Assembly: GCA_905235315.1 (NCBI GenBank)
Contig: CAJOLG010000104.1
Coordinates: 1 to 6,450, forward strand
Direction of reading: 5' to 3'
Source of the DNA: an uncultured Solobacterium sp.
GTDB lineage: Bacteria; Bacillota_I; Bacilli_A; Erysipelotrichales; Erysipelotrichaceae
Length of the DNA stretch: 6,450 nucleotides
The notes under the pieces are model-generated. The model made no database searches. It was not told the DNA's origin and saw only the letters and a list, made by a program, of their open reading frames with translations. Made by a program: the position numbers and the translations under genes. Below, piece by piece: positions 5,795-6,450 of this stretch; within the stretch, counting starts at the first letter, position 1, and every line of letters begins with the position of its first letter.

Positions 5795-6433
5795 TTATTT
5801 TTTCAGTTCGCGGACAAGCCCGGCAATTTCCGGATCCCTGCAGTCACGGAAGAAATATTCATCAAAGTGTTCGCCCGCAAATGCCCCTTTGACAAGTTCA
5901 GGGTCGAGATCCTTCAGGATGTCCGCCAGCGGGCGGAACGCTTTTGCGCGCACTTCATCCAGGATCTTTTTGTTGCGCTGTTCCGGAACAGCCCGTTCTT
6001 TCGGATACCCTCCGCCAAACGGTTCACTGAACAGTTTTTCAAAGATATATTCAAGATGCAGATCCCCGCCCCATCCGAAGCCGAGCGCAAACGGAATCGA
6101 GATTGCGTTCCCGTCGTTGATCTGCGCAAAGGTATAGGCATCCAGCGTTGTCGCAACATGCCCGCAGATTACACCCGGAAAGGAATTCAGCGCCAGCATT
6201 GCGCCTTCGCCGGTACCGCAGCCGGTAACGACAAAGTCCGCGGCGCCGGAGTTGAGCAGAACAGCCGCCAGAATGCCGTTCTGAACATAGGTCAGCTGAG
6301 CGTCATCCTGTGCGGTATACATACCGTAGTTAACCACTTCATAGCCCTTTGCGTCCGCAGCTTTGCGCAGGGATGCTTCAATCACACTGTTTTTCGCAGC
6401 CTGTGAATTCTCATTGATCAATGCAATTCTCAT
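5795..6433 (-). CDS. dhuI: RpiB/LacA/LacB-family isomerase, probable 4-deoxy-L-threo-5-hexosulose-uronate ketol-isomerase (DhuI)
   Basis: A 212-residue protein of the LacAB_RpiB fold. The N-terminus MRIALINENSQAAKN, the QLTYVQNG block (46-53) and the phosphosugar-isomerase-like loop TGCGTGEGAMLALNSFPGV (70-88) stand out. Cys72 corresponds to the catalytic cysteine of RpiB. Ordinary RpiB, LacA and LacB have about 140-170 residues; the extra C-terminal part (GGGYPKERAVPEQRN, then GEHFDEYFF) matches what I recall of streptococcal DhuI. DhuI isomerises the 4-deoxy-5-keto-uronate that arises from unsaturated uronates, replacing KduI. The product is reduced to KDG by DhuD/KduD, which is not in the window. 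Co-location with uxaB and uxaA, which also end at KDG, supports this over a pentose-phosphate role. The N-terminus is complete and has a good ribosome binding site; its promoter lies beyond the right edge. Fold is certain and specificity is likely. Confidence 0.85.
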   Translation of the reverse strand: MRIALINENSQAAKNSVIEASLRKAADAKGYEVVNYGMYTAQDDAQLTYVQNGILAAVLLNSGAADFVVTGCGTGEGAMLALNSFPGVICGHVATTLDAYTFAQINDGNAISIPFALGFGWGGDLHLEYIFEKLFSEPFGGGYPKERAVPEQRNKKILDEVRAKAFRPLADILKDLDPELVKGAFAGEHFDEYFFRDCRDPEIAGLVRELKK

Positions 6434-6442
6434 GTTGTATAT

Positions 6443-6448
6443 CTCCTC
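6443..6448 (-). promoter_or_regulatory. Ribosome binding site of dhuI
   Basis: GAGGAG on the - strand, nine bases before the ATG (6433-6431), at the extreme right edge of the window. It supports the chosen start. Confidence 0.8.
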
Positions 6449-6450
6449 TT

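Overview
This 6.45 kb window is compact bacterial DNA, about half G+C by eye, with six protein genes and almost no unexplained space. The protein families and the signals (strong GGAG-type ribosome binding sites, a TTGATT/TATATT promoter, short GC-rich hairpin terminators) suggest an anaerobic Bacillota (Firmicutes), probably gut-associated. The sequence alone does not fix the genus.

Left half, + strand (7-4032): three genes read in one direction. They are a LacI-family repressor, tagaturonate reductase (uxaB) and altronate dehydratase (uxaA). The two enzymes carry out consecutive steps of D-galacturonate catabolism: tagaturonate to altronate, then altronate to 2-keto-3-deoxygluconate (KDG). 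uxaB and uxaA are 2 bases apart and probably translationally coupled. A 9-bp hairpin at 4050-4072 ends this unit.

Middle (4033-4178): a convergent intergenic region with one terminator for each direction and several small dyads between them.

Right half, - strand (4179-6433): in transcription order, an RpiB/LacAB-fold isomerase best read as DhuI, then a methenyl-THF cyclohydrolase (fchA), then methylene-THF dehydrogenase (folD). DhuI feeds unsaturated uronates released by polysaccharide lyases toward KDG, so it meets the UxaB/UxaA route at the same intermediate. Together these point to growth on pectin-type or other uronate polymers. fchA and folD overlap by 8 bp and have their own promoter at 5677-5705, so they form a separate one-carbon operon behind dhuI.

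The most interesting observation concerns this folate pair. The FolD keeps the catalytic-pocket Tyr and Asp, but it lacks the Lys and Gln linked to cyclohydrolase activity in bifunctional FolD (Ala52 and Phe96 here). It sits in one operon with a stand-alone cyclohydrolase. This suggests a split dehydrogenase/cyclohydrolase arrangement like that of acetogens. I see no mobile element, CRISPR array, RNA gene or clearly unprecedented system.
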